DNA of 64,000 bases from Micropterix aruncella (lineage: Eukaryota; Arthropoda; Insecta; Lepidoptera; Micropterigidae), in assembly GCA_944548615.1 (NCBI GenBank), contig OX155971.1:24898877-24962876 (forward strand), in the 5' to 3' direction. The notes below the pieces were generated by a model. It was not told where the DNA came from. It was given only the letters and a program-made list of their open reading frames with translations, and did no database searches. Made by a program: the position numbers and the translations under genes. Below, piece after piece: positions 10,946 through 23,050 of the stretch (position 1 is the stretch's first letter; every line of letters starts with the position of its first letter).

Positions 10946-11193
10946 CCCCACAAATGAATGGCGATTAGCTCGGGTTTGCCTACGGCAAAATGTATATAAA
11001 TTTATATTTACATTTATATTTACATTTACATAGAGCGGAGTTTACTATAGAGCTATAGCATTACTATAGAGCGGATTACTATAGAGCGGCGCACATTTAC
11101 ATTTATATTTACATTTATATAAATTTATATACATTTTGTATACATTTTGCCATAGGCATCCATTATTGGACGCCTCACTCAGCGTCAACGGGG
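10946..11193. mobile_element. Palindromic TTAA-target MITE P, copy 1
   Basis: Bounded on the left by TTAA (10942-10945), beginning CCCCACAAATGAATGGCG; the right end is eroded (GGGGTTGA). The interior folds back: ATGTATATAAATTTATATTT on the left is mirrored at 11110-11150. Between the arms are repeats of ACTATAGAGCGG. The better preserved copy at 27232-27490 has TTAA on both sides. Confidence 0.65.
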
Positions 11194-12723
11194 TTGAAAT
11201 TCTCTTTCCCTTCAATTCTTTTTATGTGAACATTATAGCTAGGAGAAATATATTGATGTCGACCATATTTGCCATCATGATGTCTATGAAGTCTAAGCAG
11301 TTAATTACGATAACGGTATCGACGCTTAAGCTGTGAAGGTCACTGAGCATCCATCTTTCGTTTGTAAGTCGTAGTATGGTTGAAAGAAGTAACTCTTTCG
11401 TGAAGTTTCTTTTCATATAAGTCGACAGCGTTGTTTCGTCGACTAAGTTATCGGGGCGCTTCCAACTTTGTCTCCTGATAATACACTCGCATATTTCTAT
11501 CCTCCAAGTTTATCATCATTTTCTTTCCAAAGTATTGCCTTTGCTTAACTTGGGAGAGCGATCGTTTACGGATATAATCTTAACTCGCAATAATAATGTG
11601 TAATAGTAGTCTGATCGGATCAGTTTGAAGAAGTTTTTTTTTTACCGAATGACTTACTATGGTAATTGAATCGTTAGTCGCAGATAAGGTAAATGTACAC
11701 TTCTCAAGTTTTTTTGGGAAACCAAAAAGCTTTTGTTGTGTATAATATAACAACATCAATAACGTCATATTTATATCCCCTTATAATAGAATCAGTCATT
11801 TCAAAAACCACAGATGGTCACATTTTTCACAACATCACTTTTCTTTGGATTTCTTTGGGTACTATAAACCCTTCCGCGGATGTTTCCTATCGAAAACGGG
11901 TAAAAAATAGGTGATTGATTTTCCGAATCATTTCGATACCATCAGAGCTCCTATCGGTTATGTGTTTTAGAAATGTAGTTTCAATTTATTATTTTCTAAA
12001 AAACGAACCGTACCTAATCTACGCTGTAATCGAAATATGAAAGTTAATAAAAACGAAACAAGTAAATTGACTATTATAAAACAGTCAATTTCTATGTAGC
12101 AAATAATTACTACATAGAAATAAGTGATTTTCTGATAGCCGATTGCATGAAATAATTTCGGAAACCACATAATACTAGACCTGATTAGTGATTTCTATCA
12201 AAAACAACATAACACCTATTTTTAGGTTTATTTTTAAAGTATTTTTTACAGTTTAAAGAAGACAGTTTATGGAAAGAAGTTTTTGACCCTTTCATAACAT
12301 TAACCTTTCCTAAAAGTAGTAATGCATTTAACTTAAAAGAAATAAGTTAAACAAAAGTTTTAACATTTTGACATCATCAACGTACGTATGTTGTTTTCAA
12401 CATGATCGATTGAATTTCACACCATACAAATTTCAAATTATTCCACTTGTTCCGAAAAAAATATAGGTAATCAATAACCCGAAATAACTGTCCTAATAAA
12501 TTCATTTAATTAGTATATAAATCGCTTGAAACTTTTATTCGGAAATAATGTTATAAAATTATCAAAATAAATTTAGAATTATATAAAATATTGGCAGAAC
12601 AAGGAAAGATAATAAAAAATAAAAACAAAAAAAAACATTTTCACGCGGGCATAAATAAATCATTACAAATTGTGACTACATTTAAGAGAGTTTATTTAAA
12701 ATTACGTTTATTTTTTATTATAT
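11194..12723. other. AT-rich region, no identified gene
   Basis: A 64-codon minus-strand frame at 11222-11416 has reasonable codon variety but no domain I recognise. Two overlapping perfect inverted repeats lie at 12064-12091 (AAATTGACT arms) and 12088-12121 (ATTTCTATGTAG arms, 10-base loop). The rest is featureless AT-rich DNA. Confidence 0.35.
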
Positions 12724-13033
12724 TAGGCTAGATTGCGTTTCCTCGTGAACTGAAATCGGAAAATAGTTCGTGTTAACGAGACAGGGAAATACGCTAGAGC
12801 GGAATGTGAAATGAACGGGTGTCACGTTTTCATATTTAAACTACCGACCAAAGGTAAAATATCTGTATGTAAGACCGCACGAAATGTGTTCAAATTTATT
12901 CGGACGAGTATAAGTTAGACAAGTAGTTTTTATCGACGATCGTTCGTTTCATATTCTGTTCTAACTTATTGCTCTATCTCGTTCGATTGAGCTAATTTTA
13001 GTTTCAATTGACAAAGAAACGCAATCGGGCCCA
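12724..13033. mobile_element. Terminal-inverted-repeat MITE M, full-length copy
   Basis: The left end TAGGCTAGATTGCGTTTC and the right end, reverse complemented TGGGCCCGATTGCGTTTC, form terminal inverted repeats. ATAT flanks both sides. The internal sequence matches 32946-33258. Length is 310 bp with no coding capacity. The superfamily is not assignable from the ends alone. Confidence 0.7.
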
Positions 13034-13272
13034 ATATCTACTTAATTCTATGTTTTTTTTAAATATTATTTCATAAGAAGTTTAATATTTGTTGTTATAG
13101 ACTTTAGAAGGTTAAACTATTTAAACCTACTGAGGTAGAGTATATGGCAGCAACGATCACATGATTTAGACGCCTGTTAGAGGGCATATTCGAACCTATG
13201 GCTGTTGTATCCTTACTTCAAATCGTTGGTTAAAAATCTAGAATTTTACAATCAAACCAATCATATTGATAT

Positions 13273-13375
13273 TGGGCTCGACTGCGTTATTCTTGAACTA
13301 AAATTAGTTCATGTTAACGAGACAGAGCTGTACGTCAGAGTGGAATGTGAAATGAACGGTTGTCACTTTTTCATA
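13273..13375. mobile_element. MITE M, partial copy
   Basis: Left-end fragment: TGGGCTCGACTGCG followed by the conserved ACGAGACAGAGC and GTGAAATGAACGG blocks, then homology stops. It is only 240 bp downstream of the full copy, in the same orientation. Confidence 0.6.
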
Positions 13376-13615
13376 TACTTGGTCATTGCTATATAATTGT
13401 AATGGTTGTAATATAAATAAATACTATTCTAAAAGTGACTAAAGCTAATATTACTGTTGTATAGAACCATTCAGTATTTATTAGTCAGATCAGTAAAGCG
13501 AAGATCATCAAAACAAAGACGAAATTTGAAAAAGTTTTGTCAAGTTTATTTTATAAAAGATTTGGAATAATTATTATATTAATTTAGAAGACCTTAACGG
13601 CTGCAAAAGGCAGAA

Positions 13616-14046
13616 ATGGAGTCCATTGGAACGGCGGAGCAGGCGGAAGGGGCACCCATCCCTTCCCCCCAACAGGAAGCTGACCCCACATATTGGGGTG
13701 TCTGGGTCATGTTGGAGCTATACTGTCAAGCACGACGGTGCAATAGAGTCGGTATCGTAAGCGACCCTAGGGGTTCAACGGCAGCGCTCATAGTCCTAAG
13801 ATTGGATCAGTGTCTTGGCGTCAGGTGGCAACCGGCCGTGAAACACCATAACCAATTTTTATTACTTGTCCATGAAATTACACAATATAGAAATGAGCAC
13901 AAATACTATGGCGTCCCCTGTAACCTGAGAGAAGCTCAACTCGACGCCGACACAGCACAAGATCGTGCTCAGTAGAGGAAAAGAACAAGGAAGGCCGAAC
14001 CCAAGTAAATGGGACATGGTCTAGGAAGAAGAAGACGAAGAAGAAA
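13616..14046 (+). pseudogene. 3' end of an RTE-like non-LTR retrotransposon
   Basis: The frame from about 13880 ends in AQLDADTAQDRAQ, an in-frame TAG, then RKRTRKAEPK, matching the usual end of RTE-type endonuclease-reverse transcriptases, where the interrupted position is normally Trp (TGG to TAG). A (GAA)n tract at 14024-14046 is the typical 3' tail. The upstream part of the 119-codon frame (from 13616) is not confidently part of the element. Confidence 0.55.
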
Positions 14047-14739
14047 TCGTATATCACCTACAGGATTATTGCTTTCTCGATAGATACCCTTGTGAGAGTG
14101 GCCCCCCTTCACTAGACTCCAGTTGATTGTGAGCGAAGGGTGGTTCTCATCATGAAGGTTGCTCCGTTAATGAAAGTCGTGGATGTCGAAGTAGAAGAGT
14201 TTAATCAGAAGGTTGAAGATAGTTGAGTTGAAGTCGCCAGTCCTTAACGCCTTGTGTGTTGATTCGCCGTTGTGTAGTAGTGTGGGCGCGAGGTGAAGTC
14301 GTGGTAGTGTGTTTGCAGTGTGTAGTCGAGGAGCGAGGCTTGACGCTTGATGTCGCGGATAACGTAGGTACTTGCTTGATAATGATGTGTATAGTCGCGT
14401 AGCTGTCAAAGTGAATGATGTGTAGAGGTGTGTAGGTGTACTTGACCACCAAGGGAATGATGAAGAGATGTGTAATGTACTACGTTTTATACCGTTTAGC
14501 GGTGACGTAAATAGCTAGGAGAGGGAAGCGACATGTGTATCGATTAGAAGAAATGGCATGAGTCATCGGCTTGCCTGGGCATAATTTGCCAAATTTAGTT
14601 GGAAATTAACCGCAGCTGACTTGTGTATGTCTGAGCGAGTCTGCAGTTTTCTATTCTGTGAAATTAACTTTTTTGTTGTGGGTATGTGGAGCGACACCCT
14701 TAAGGATGTTGCATAAGGGATTATTTACTATCTATGCAG
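14047..14739. other. Unassigned, GT-rich stretch
   Basis: Strand-biased sequence rich in GTGTGTAG and GTTGAAG words between 14160 and 14440. Two overlapping minus-strand frames (80 and 83 codons) are rich in Thr, Ser and His because of this bias, so I do not call them genes. Confidence 0.35.
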
Positions 14740-16290
14740 CCTTATTTACCTCTATGCAAAAAACGATAGTTTCGGAATTAGGTAATTTTCTTTTTTTTTT
14801 CCAAAATCATAATCTGTGACCTATTTTAGTAAATATAAAAATAGTAATGAAAAGTCTGTAATTTTTTGTCTTTTATCATAGACCTTATAATAATACTCGT
14901 AGCATTACTATAATAAAAAAAATGATAATAGAATTCGATACATAAAACAAGTGTCCAGGAAACGAGTTGACCGATTGGAAAAATTATTTTGACATTTTCT
15001 TATCATGTGCTACGAGAAAATGCTTTAAAAACTATAAAACTATTTTTTCTAACTAGTTTATAAATTCTGACATCGGCGTTCTTGTTTACAACTACCAGTA
15101 TGTTGTATGTACCAACAATGCTCTAACATTCTGTCATAATTTTACAAAAAATAAAACATTCCTCATGACATATTTTAGTTAATATAAAAATAATAACTAA
15201 GAGATTTATTTTATTAGTAACGTTACGACGGACCACAATAACCATGCCGTGGTAAAAGGAATAATTATAAAATTTGCGATAAAAAAGAAATGCCAAGGAA
15301 AAGGGTTTGACGATTCAAGTCGCGAAATACTTAGGTACTGTATTTAGTACGACAGAATGTAAGCATTTTTTATTAATATTTGTGGAACGAGATAGCTAAT
15401 GTCGGAATGTATAGCCTTGTTAGAAATTCAATAAAATGGAGTAGTTTTAGAGTAATTTTCGAATAGCATATAATAAGAAAAAACAAGGTTAAATCACTTT
15501 TAAAACATAATTTCTTTTCTAATTTTGTGAATGTTTTATGTTATATTATTATTTCTTTTACAAAAGTACGCCTATTTAATATGAGTAAAAAAAATATTAA
15601 TATTTTTATATTCACTAAAATAAGTCGTGTTTTTGAAAAAAAAAAACATAAAAATGTGTTTTTTAATAACTTCCAAACAATCGATTTTTACATATATGTA
15701 TTTATGGATGTATAGATAGAACATAATATCTTCTCCAACATCCCCAAAGATAAATATGGAGGTGCCAATAACCCTGTACGTGTAATGACAGAATATACGG
15801 CATTTACGACACTGCATTTTCATTTTTAATAATATTTGTAAAACAAGAACACCGAAGTCAAATTTCTAACCACTTTAGAAAGCCAATAAAATAAAGTAGT
15901 TTTTACTGATTTTTTCTTCTAGCATGTAGCAAAAAAAGTCAATATAGAATCACTTCAAAAACTTAATTTCTATTCTAATTTTCCAATCGGCCAACTTGTC
16001 TCCTTGGCATTTGTTTTTTGTCTAAATTCTATTATTATGTCTTTCATTAAGGTACCATTATTTCACGACGTTCACAAAAAAGTTAAAAAAATAAATACTG
16101 CACATTATTATTTTTATATTCACTTAAATATGTCACAAAAATATTTTTGTCACAAATAACTGAATAACTCCGAAACTTTTGATTTTGGCATAGAGGTAAA
16201 TATGGCTGTACAGATAGAAAACAATCTCTTCTACAACATTCCCAAAAGTATCTATCGAGGAAGCGATAACCCTGTATACTTCTCCCTTGA
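14740..16290. repeat. Cluster of about 470-bp repeats in direct and inverted order
   Basis: The segment 14740-15100 is the diverged reverse complement of about 15850-16200, with shared landmarks ACCTCTATGC, TTTAGTAAATATAAAAATA, TTGACCGATTGGAAAA and the CGGCGTTCTTGTTTAC stretch. The blocks 15360-15790 and 15828-16290 are direct repeats of each other (both ending ATAACCCTGTA..), and 15165-15300 is another piece in the first orientation. The result is an inverted structure about 1.5 kb long of AT-rich non-coding DNA. It could be a degenerate MITE cluster; the type is unknown. Confidence 0.5.
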
Positions 16291-17171
<881 letters not shown>

Positions 17172-17340
17172 TTTTATATTGACTACCTATCAATTTATAT
17201 ATTATACTAGAAGAGCCGGTGAACTTCGTACCACCCAAAATAGATTTAATCGTAACTCTTCATAAGCGTTTATTAATCCTAATCAACCTTCCAAATCGAA
17301 TTCATTGAAATCTATAATATGGCCGAATCATGGACGGTTT

Positions 17341-17410
17341 GAGTTTCAATTTCAATTTCAATTTATTTCTGCTCCAGTAGGTAGGCTTTCCTACACTTGG
17401 ATGCGTCTTT
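17341..17410 (-). mobile_element. LINE 3' tail (minus strand)
   Basis: Read on the minus strand: CCAAGTGTAGGAAAGCCTAC, then GCAGAAATAAATTGAAATTG repeats. A GAAATT-repeat tail after an AATAAA-like signal is a common LINE 3' end in moths. Coding sequence is absent. Confidence 0.5.
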
Positions 17411-17799
17411 GTCTCTAAAATTTTAAATAATGTAATTAATTAAAGAATATTAACTATCATTATATAGTTGTGGCAATATAAATTAATTTTAGTAAATTAT
17501 AATTGGTTTGAAAACCATTGAAAAATAGAAAATAATCTAATAATCAGAATTGCTGGTCAAAAAAAGAGCTCAATGTCTGTAGTCATAATTATCAAGGCAA
17601 TAATATGATGGTCAAGAAAATAGATGAGGGTATATTAAAAATATCTAAATTTAAGTTAATTGTCAAATCTAGCAATACAGCCGTCGTCGATAAAAATAAA
17701 AATAAAAATTACGTTCTTTGGCAAAGTTGATTATCATGAATTTCGTTTGGTTATTAAATGAAAGTCGTTTGTAATTAAAATAAATTCAATGTATTTAAT

Positions 17800-18620
17800 T
17801 TACATGATGAAATATAAATGCAGTTCACATTCAACACAAAACATTCTGGTAAATAAACAAAAATGATGGCTTTCCGACCGATAGATTGGCGAACACGGGA
17901 CATACAGTTGTCCATACGAGAAATATGGAAATTCCAAGTTATTAATTCCGCAAACTTCCAACACGCGTGATTTGTCATCGCGAAGGCCAGACGCATGGGG
18001 AATTACAGCCGTTTAAAATCGAATGGCAAATCCGTTGATTGATGTTGATTGTCGAGGTTGATTGATGTTACGCAGCGTGATGATGACTGAGCCTAATTTC
18101 TATTGCAAATGAGAGGTGGAAATCCAGGCAATCCCAGCGAATTCCAAAATCCTGTGTGATAGTTGACTACCTCATCCTGGTTGATAACTGTATCTATCGA
18201 TTTGAAGGCAAACAACTGGCCCTGAATTACATTTTGAATGGTCGCGTTGAGGTCATCGACATTTATTTTTAATCGCTAATTGGCTCTTTCAGTCAGCTAA
18301 TTATGGTTATTGAACTTCTGCGCTAAGTTCAAAAAACAGACCAACAGAGTTCCTCCTTAGATTCGGTCAACTGACAGAAATCAGTGAACAATGTGATGAA
18401 TCCGGTCGAGATGTCAACTGCAACTTGCCCTTTACCAACGTACAACAATTGCTTCGAAAACACATCTGCATTTCGATTTTGTTGCAAAACCACTCGTATG
18501 TTAGTCGTCAATCAAAGAGTCCATAGAGGCACCACTGCAAGCAATTTCGGATTAACAGCTTCATCTCGTATTTCGGCCGAGATGATGAAATCATCATCTC
18601 ACATCAGTGCGGTTTGCACT
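17800..18620 (-). pseudogene. Helitron helicase (Pif1-type) pseudogene
   Basis: Minus-strand pieces occur in the order expected for the C-terminal half of the Helitron helicase. They are TTNIRVVLQQ..DVFSKQLL, then FCQLTESKEEL (18511-18329); DLNATIQNVIQGQLFAF and NSLGLPGFPPL (about 18280-18100); RLAFAMT, LEVCGINN, YFSYGQLYV and VGKPSFLF (about 17995-17830). The last group corresponds to helicase motifs V-VI (FAMT.NKSQGQ..; GQLYVA.SR). Frame changes and stops separate the pieces and the KSQGQ stretch is lost, so the gene is dead. In an intact element it would unwind DNA during rolling-circle transposition. Confidence 0.75.
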
Positions 18621-18914
18621 TGAAGTAGCTCGCCGCATTTGACTGACTTCGTCGAGCTATGTTAGCTATTCTTCTCGACACTGTAAAACGATACGGAACA
18701 CTCACTCAAATCGGTCGAAATTTCCATGAGGTCTTTATAGTATTGAAATCCCCAAACGAAGTTCAAATTCGTGGTTATGTCTAAGCCTGCAAAATGTAAG
18801 AACGGCTGTTCGATATGAATGTTCACAAAATGCAATTAAATTCAGTTCAATAAAATCTATTCTCAAATCCAGTAATTGTAAAATAAATCGATGTCGTATG
18901 TAAAATAAAAAAAA

Positions 18915-19505
18915 TCGGTTGTGTCACCCCAAGACTTTCCTGTCAAGTAGCCAGTAACTTAATTCATCTGAATATTAATCTTATAAAGAATACCACAACC
19001 CCCCCCCCCCAACCTAGCGCCACCCTTCGACTTTTTCGACTCTTGACATTTTTGACTATCGACGTTCTTGACTTTTCCGACTTTTTCGACTATTTTGACT
19101 TTTCCGACTTTTTCGACTTTTTGTCCTTTTCCTCTTTTTTGACTTTTTCGACTTTTCCAATTTTGTTTCTGCTGTTGACCGTTGAGGATTTCACTCGTCG
19201 GGAGCCAACCCAGGGTACATCAGCCATATCATGGTGAAACTTGGTAGTTGCTATCATAAATGAATGCGTATAAAAATATTTGGGCCTCTACTGTTGACCG
19301 TTGAGGAGTTCCCTCGTCGGGAGCCAACCCTGGGTGGACGGATTTCAACCACAATCTTTTCAGCTCATCCCATGACCAAATGATGCCTGCATGCCATATT
19401 TCAGCTCAATCGGATGAAGTGCTTCGGCGCTATCGTCGGAGAATACACACAGCCACACACACAATTACACAGAAGCGCGTCCACAATACTTTCCTTAAAC
19501 TTTAA
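18915..19505 (+). mobile_element. Element W with two 119-bp minisatellite units
   Basis: Starts, after an A run, with TCGGTTGTGTCACCCCAAGA, the 5' end shared by copies at 23051, 29697, 54860 and 56165. Next come a C run, a pyrimidine-rich tract built on CGACTTTTT (19026-19160), and two copies of the 119-bp unit (CCGTTGAGGA..GGAGCCAACCC). The common W 3' part follows (AATGATGCCTGCATGCC, ACACACAGCCACACACAC, CACAATACTTTCC). Non-coding. A Helitron-like or other non-autonomous class is possible; I cannot decide. Confidence 0.6.
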
Positions 19506-20321
19506 AGTAATAATTATAATTTAATGACCATTTCACACAATCGCACAGAATGAATAACAGTTATGGATCAGCTGTCAAACAATAGGATCGCCGCGAACGC
19601 CATGTATTGAAAGTGGCCTATTTCCCAAAAATTTAATAAAAGTATAATAGACCGTGTGTGTATTACCGGTATGTGGATTACCGGCAGAGTAGATATATGT
19701 TATATAGGTACACACAAATACAGATAGACGGAGGGAAAGCGGGATTTCACCAGAAGAGTACCGTTTGTATTCTTCGGGTACAGAACCTCAAACGCGACAA
19801 AAAACTGTAATTTCTCGGAGATTTCGCTTAAAAAACATATGTTTATAATATAATGAAAGTACCGAAAGCATCTTTGAGGATTCAAACGGCATTTGAAGTT
19901 GAAAAGCAATGTTTTCATCATCCTTCTTAGCGAGGAAAGGAATATTTCATTCACTTGGAGATATATATCTAAGCGAGAGTGCCCCCTCTTTCCATTGTGA
20001 GGTATTCTCGAGCTCTGGTAAGCATCCTTTCGGGCTTCTTGAGTAAACACAATAGCTAAGGTGCCCGTCGAGGAATACTTGCGAAATTATCTCCACTTGT
20101 TATCAAATTGTAAACGCCCTTTCGGTTAGTATTCACAAAATGGTCAGAAATTCTCTACAAACTTACGAGGCAAAAACCAAATATAAAAAATAACGCGGGA
20201 AGATGTTTATTTAATACGACCGTATTTTATTTAATGTTTATTTGTTTTATTTAGTACGATAGTCTTTAGTCTAAAAAATCAGACCGAAAAATCGTCACAT
20301 TCCCATGTACCTACATATAGA
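19506..20321. other. No gene recognised
   Basis: A 116-codon minus-strand frame (19700-20050) has no domain I can identify and runs into AT-rich hydrophobic sequence. The rest is unassigned. Confidence 0.35.
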
Positions 20322-20403
20322 GTTGTCAACTACAACGGGCGAATACGATATTTTTTGTTCTGTTTTGTCCATAGTCTTCTACGCTCACTCCAGGGAGATA
20401 GAA
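20322..20403. mobile_element. Rearranged scrap of element X
   Basis: The X sense 3' end (GAGTTGTCAACTACAACGGG as read on plus) is directly joined to an inverted internal X piece (TCTTCTACGCTCACTCCAGG), leaving about 80 bp of X in head-to-head form. Confidence 0.55.
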
Positions 20404-21294
20404 CGTACAATAGTCGCGATAGTCAAATCTTTTTTTAATACAAAACGTTACACACCGTGGAATACGTCATTTTAAATTTGATGTGCTTATACATTTCTTT
20501 CGGTTCAATTACAAAAATAAACAGACTCAAATCACAAAAAATATCATTAAATATTTTGAGATATTCAATAAAAAGTTTTTTTTTAAATAATCAATTTTTT
20601 TATTGTCTAATCAATCAATAACCAATAGGTTTTACAAAAAAAAAACACCCTAAACAACGCCGAGGTAACAAAAAAGAGAACAAAATTAATTTTGTTTACG
20701 AATAAACAAATAGATTTGATAAATGGTAAAATTGTCTTTTAAAATCCAAGACAGCCTTGTCGAATTCATCCAAACTAAAGATTATGTATATATTCGTTGG
20801 TAAGTACCGTTTTTACGCATTTCTTATGCGTTTAAAAATCCGCATAGCTTTTAATATTAATATTAATTTTCTGGTGTTGGGAAGCTTCCTACCGTTATAA
20901 ATAAAATAAACATAACAAACAGGGCTGTTTTCTTTCGGCACTCGATTTGTACGTGCACGAATAAAGGGGATAATCGTGTTAAAAAACTAAGAGGATTGGT
21001 TGTATAAATTCATTAGTGTGTATGTATAATTGTGTATGGTCCAATGTATAATTTATTAGTGTGTATGTATAATTAATTCATAATTAATTAAATTAATGCA
21101 CCAATTTTAGTACATTTTACCGAAATCCTTTCGTACCATTTTCATATAAATTTTAGCTTTTTGCCACTTGCTAAGGAAGATAACGAAGTGCAGCGGTGTT
21201 TAGAAAATGCGGTGAAATTAGTGCTTGCGAATCCGTTGGATCTAGTAACACGAAGAGGCCGCGAATTGAATATTACCTCGATTTGAATTAAAAC
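20404..21294. other. AT-rich spacer
   Basis: A tandem ATTAGTGTGTATGTATAATT pair at about 21009 and 21055. No coding sequence seen. Confidence 0.4.
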
Positions 21295-21690
21295 AATTCT
21301 TCTTCTTCTTGTATTGCGGTCTCCTAACGAAGGTTGGCAATCATCTTGCTGATTTCAGTCTTGGAGATCGCCGCACGGAACGATACGCCAGTTTTAAGCT
21401 GAAACCACTGGCGTAGATGTCATTTGCAGCCAGGATGTAATTGGCCTCCCAGGCATCCTCTTGCCTTGAATTTTCCCCTGGGTTCCTATTTGCAGGAGCT
21501 CGTATTTGGGGTTGCGCATTATGTGGCCGAAGTATTTGAGCTTGCGTCTCTTTATGATTTTGAGTACCTCTGTCCCTTGTTTATTCAGTTTTTGAAATAC
21601 TGTTATATTTCGAATCTTCTGGACCAACGATATTTTATGCATTCTCCGATACACCCACATCTCAAATGCTTCAAGGCGCTTAGCCATCCT
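21295..21690 (-). pseudogene. C-terminal end of an RTE-type endonuclease-reverse transcriptase
   Basis: The minus strand encodes RLEAFEMWVYRRMHKIS, then IKRRKLKYFGHIMRN, LLQIGTQGKIQGKR and GRPITSWL, the very characteristic C-terminal motifs of RTE-like ORF2 proteins. After a frameshift near 21400 the final IS.TEIS.MIANLR-stop follows, and a (GAA)n tail (21299-21312 on the plus strand as TTC repeats) closes the element. It is 5'-truncated and has lost the endonuclease and RT domains. Confidence 0.85.
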
Positions 21691-22660
21691 TTCTGTGAGT
21701 GTTAAACAATATTATGTTCAAATGTTGACTATCGAGGCCAAATTATCGAGCCTTTTCTTACTGTTACAATTTGACACTGCTTGTAAAATATCAACAGAAA
21801 GAAAAGGCATACCATTTTGGTAAACAACAAAAGCCAAGCACTTTTTCCATAGAATCCTAATTAAAATTGACTGCAGAATGCTGGCGTCGCCTTCATCAAC
21901 GTGGCTCAACGTAGGCATTTGTTTTAAAATTGGGCAAAATAAACACTTGGTCTGTATCTTGACAGATATCCAATAAACGAAAATAATATGATTGTTTAAA
22001 ATATGACGGAAATTAATTTGGATGCTTAATTTTTCCAAGCTACTTAGCGCAAGTTGAAATAAAACTTCCGGAAGTATTTCCTGAGACAGCCTCCAATTCT
22101 ACTTGGACTGATTGTACATCGTACAACATATAGCAACGTGTGCAAGGACTGCAAAAAAATGCTTGCGACTGACGGAGACGCAATTTAGTTTCAAAGATGA
22201 AAACATTTCATCAGAGGAGCGCCACTTAAAAGTTTATCGGTCGTCGCGATACACACCTTATCGGACGGAATTATCCGGCAAAGTCGTCCCTCGAGAAGGC
22301 TTACCTTGTGCTTTTTATGATACATAAGTTGGAGCTAATACCAAGTTGCCAACCAATTTAGCTATCCGACGAACTTTTAGTTGATGTCGGAGGGAAAAAA
22401 GTTCGACGTGTTTCGCGATTGCGGAGCGTTAACGCCTCCTTTATGACGCGTCGACCATGAAAACTCCCAAATTGTGTATCCCAATTAAATCTATGATGTT
22501 TACTCCTATATTGTAGCGAAATTTGTAACGGTCGAAATATGAAGGCTGCTACTAAAATACCGACAGCGCCGGTTTAAATCGGTTATCGCCTTTCCCTCCT
22601 CCCTCTTACCCGGCCCCGCTTGCGGAGGCAAACCCAAAAGTCGTATTGGTGATCTGAGTA
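21691..22660. other. Low-copy sequence without identified gene
   Basis: Balanced composition from 22100 to 22650 with a GC-rich segment (22560-22640). Frames of 70-106 codons exist on both strands but show no motif. Might be host non-coding DNA. Confidence 0.35.
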
Positions 22661-22752
22661 TGGGCCCGATTACGTTTCTTCGTGAACTAAAATCGGGATT
22701 AGTTCATATCAGCGAGACAGTCAATACGTTAGAGCGGAATATGAAAAAGAAG
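22661..22752. mobile_element. MITE M, left-end fragment
   Basis: TGGGCCCGATTACGTTTC with the following GTGAACTAAAATCGG and GAGACAG blocks matches the left 90 bp of MITE M. The remainder is missing. Confidence 0.6.
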
Positions 22753-23050
22753 GATTATTTTTATTTTACAAAAGAGAGCACTGCGCAGCATGTATCAGGT
22801 AACGCCCAGGACCTCATGTAGGAAATACTTCAGTAAGGCAACCATGATGACCATGGATTCGGCGTTCATAATATGTCAGACATAACCTAACAGAAACTGC
22901 AACTAGAGCGGTCATTCGCTCGCACCATACCTGCGTTAACTCAAGACTCGCAAAAGTACAGATAAGCTACTTACATATATCTTAGCACTAAATTCTACAA
23001 TCTTCTCCCTTGAATATCACTGTTAAATTGTCAATACATGATATTAAAAA

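Larger units (their letters stand above)
17207..18880 (-). mobile_element. Remnant of an autonomous Helitron
   Basis: CTAG at 17207-17210 followed by AAGAGCCGGTGAACTTCGTA is a minus-strand Helitron 3' end, nearly the same as the end at 57237-57264. About 580 bp further into the element, on the same strand, lies a decayed Rep/helicase gene (17800-18620). Orientation and spacing agree with one element. A LINE tail (17341-17410) is nested between them. The 5' end was not found. Confidence 0.6.

Noticed and set aside
11222..11416. 64-codon minus-strand frame with ordinary codon use
   Set aside because: Upstream frame contains stops and I see no motif. It could be a transposase scrap, but nothing supports a name.
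13140..13205. Minus-strand sequence with GGTTCGAAT suggesting a tRNA T-arm
   Set aside because: The flanking bases do not give a 5-bp T stem with a 7-base loop, and no acceptor or anticodon arm can be folded.
19700..20050. 116-codon minus-strand frame
   Set aside because: No domain, uneven composition, C-terminal half hydrophobic from AT-rich sequence. Chance frame most likely.
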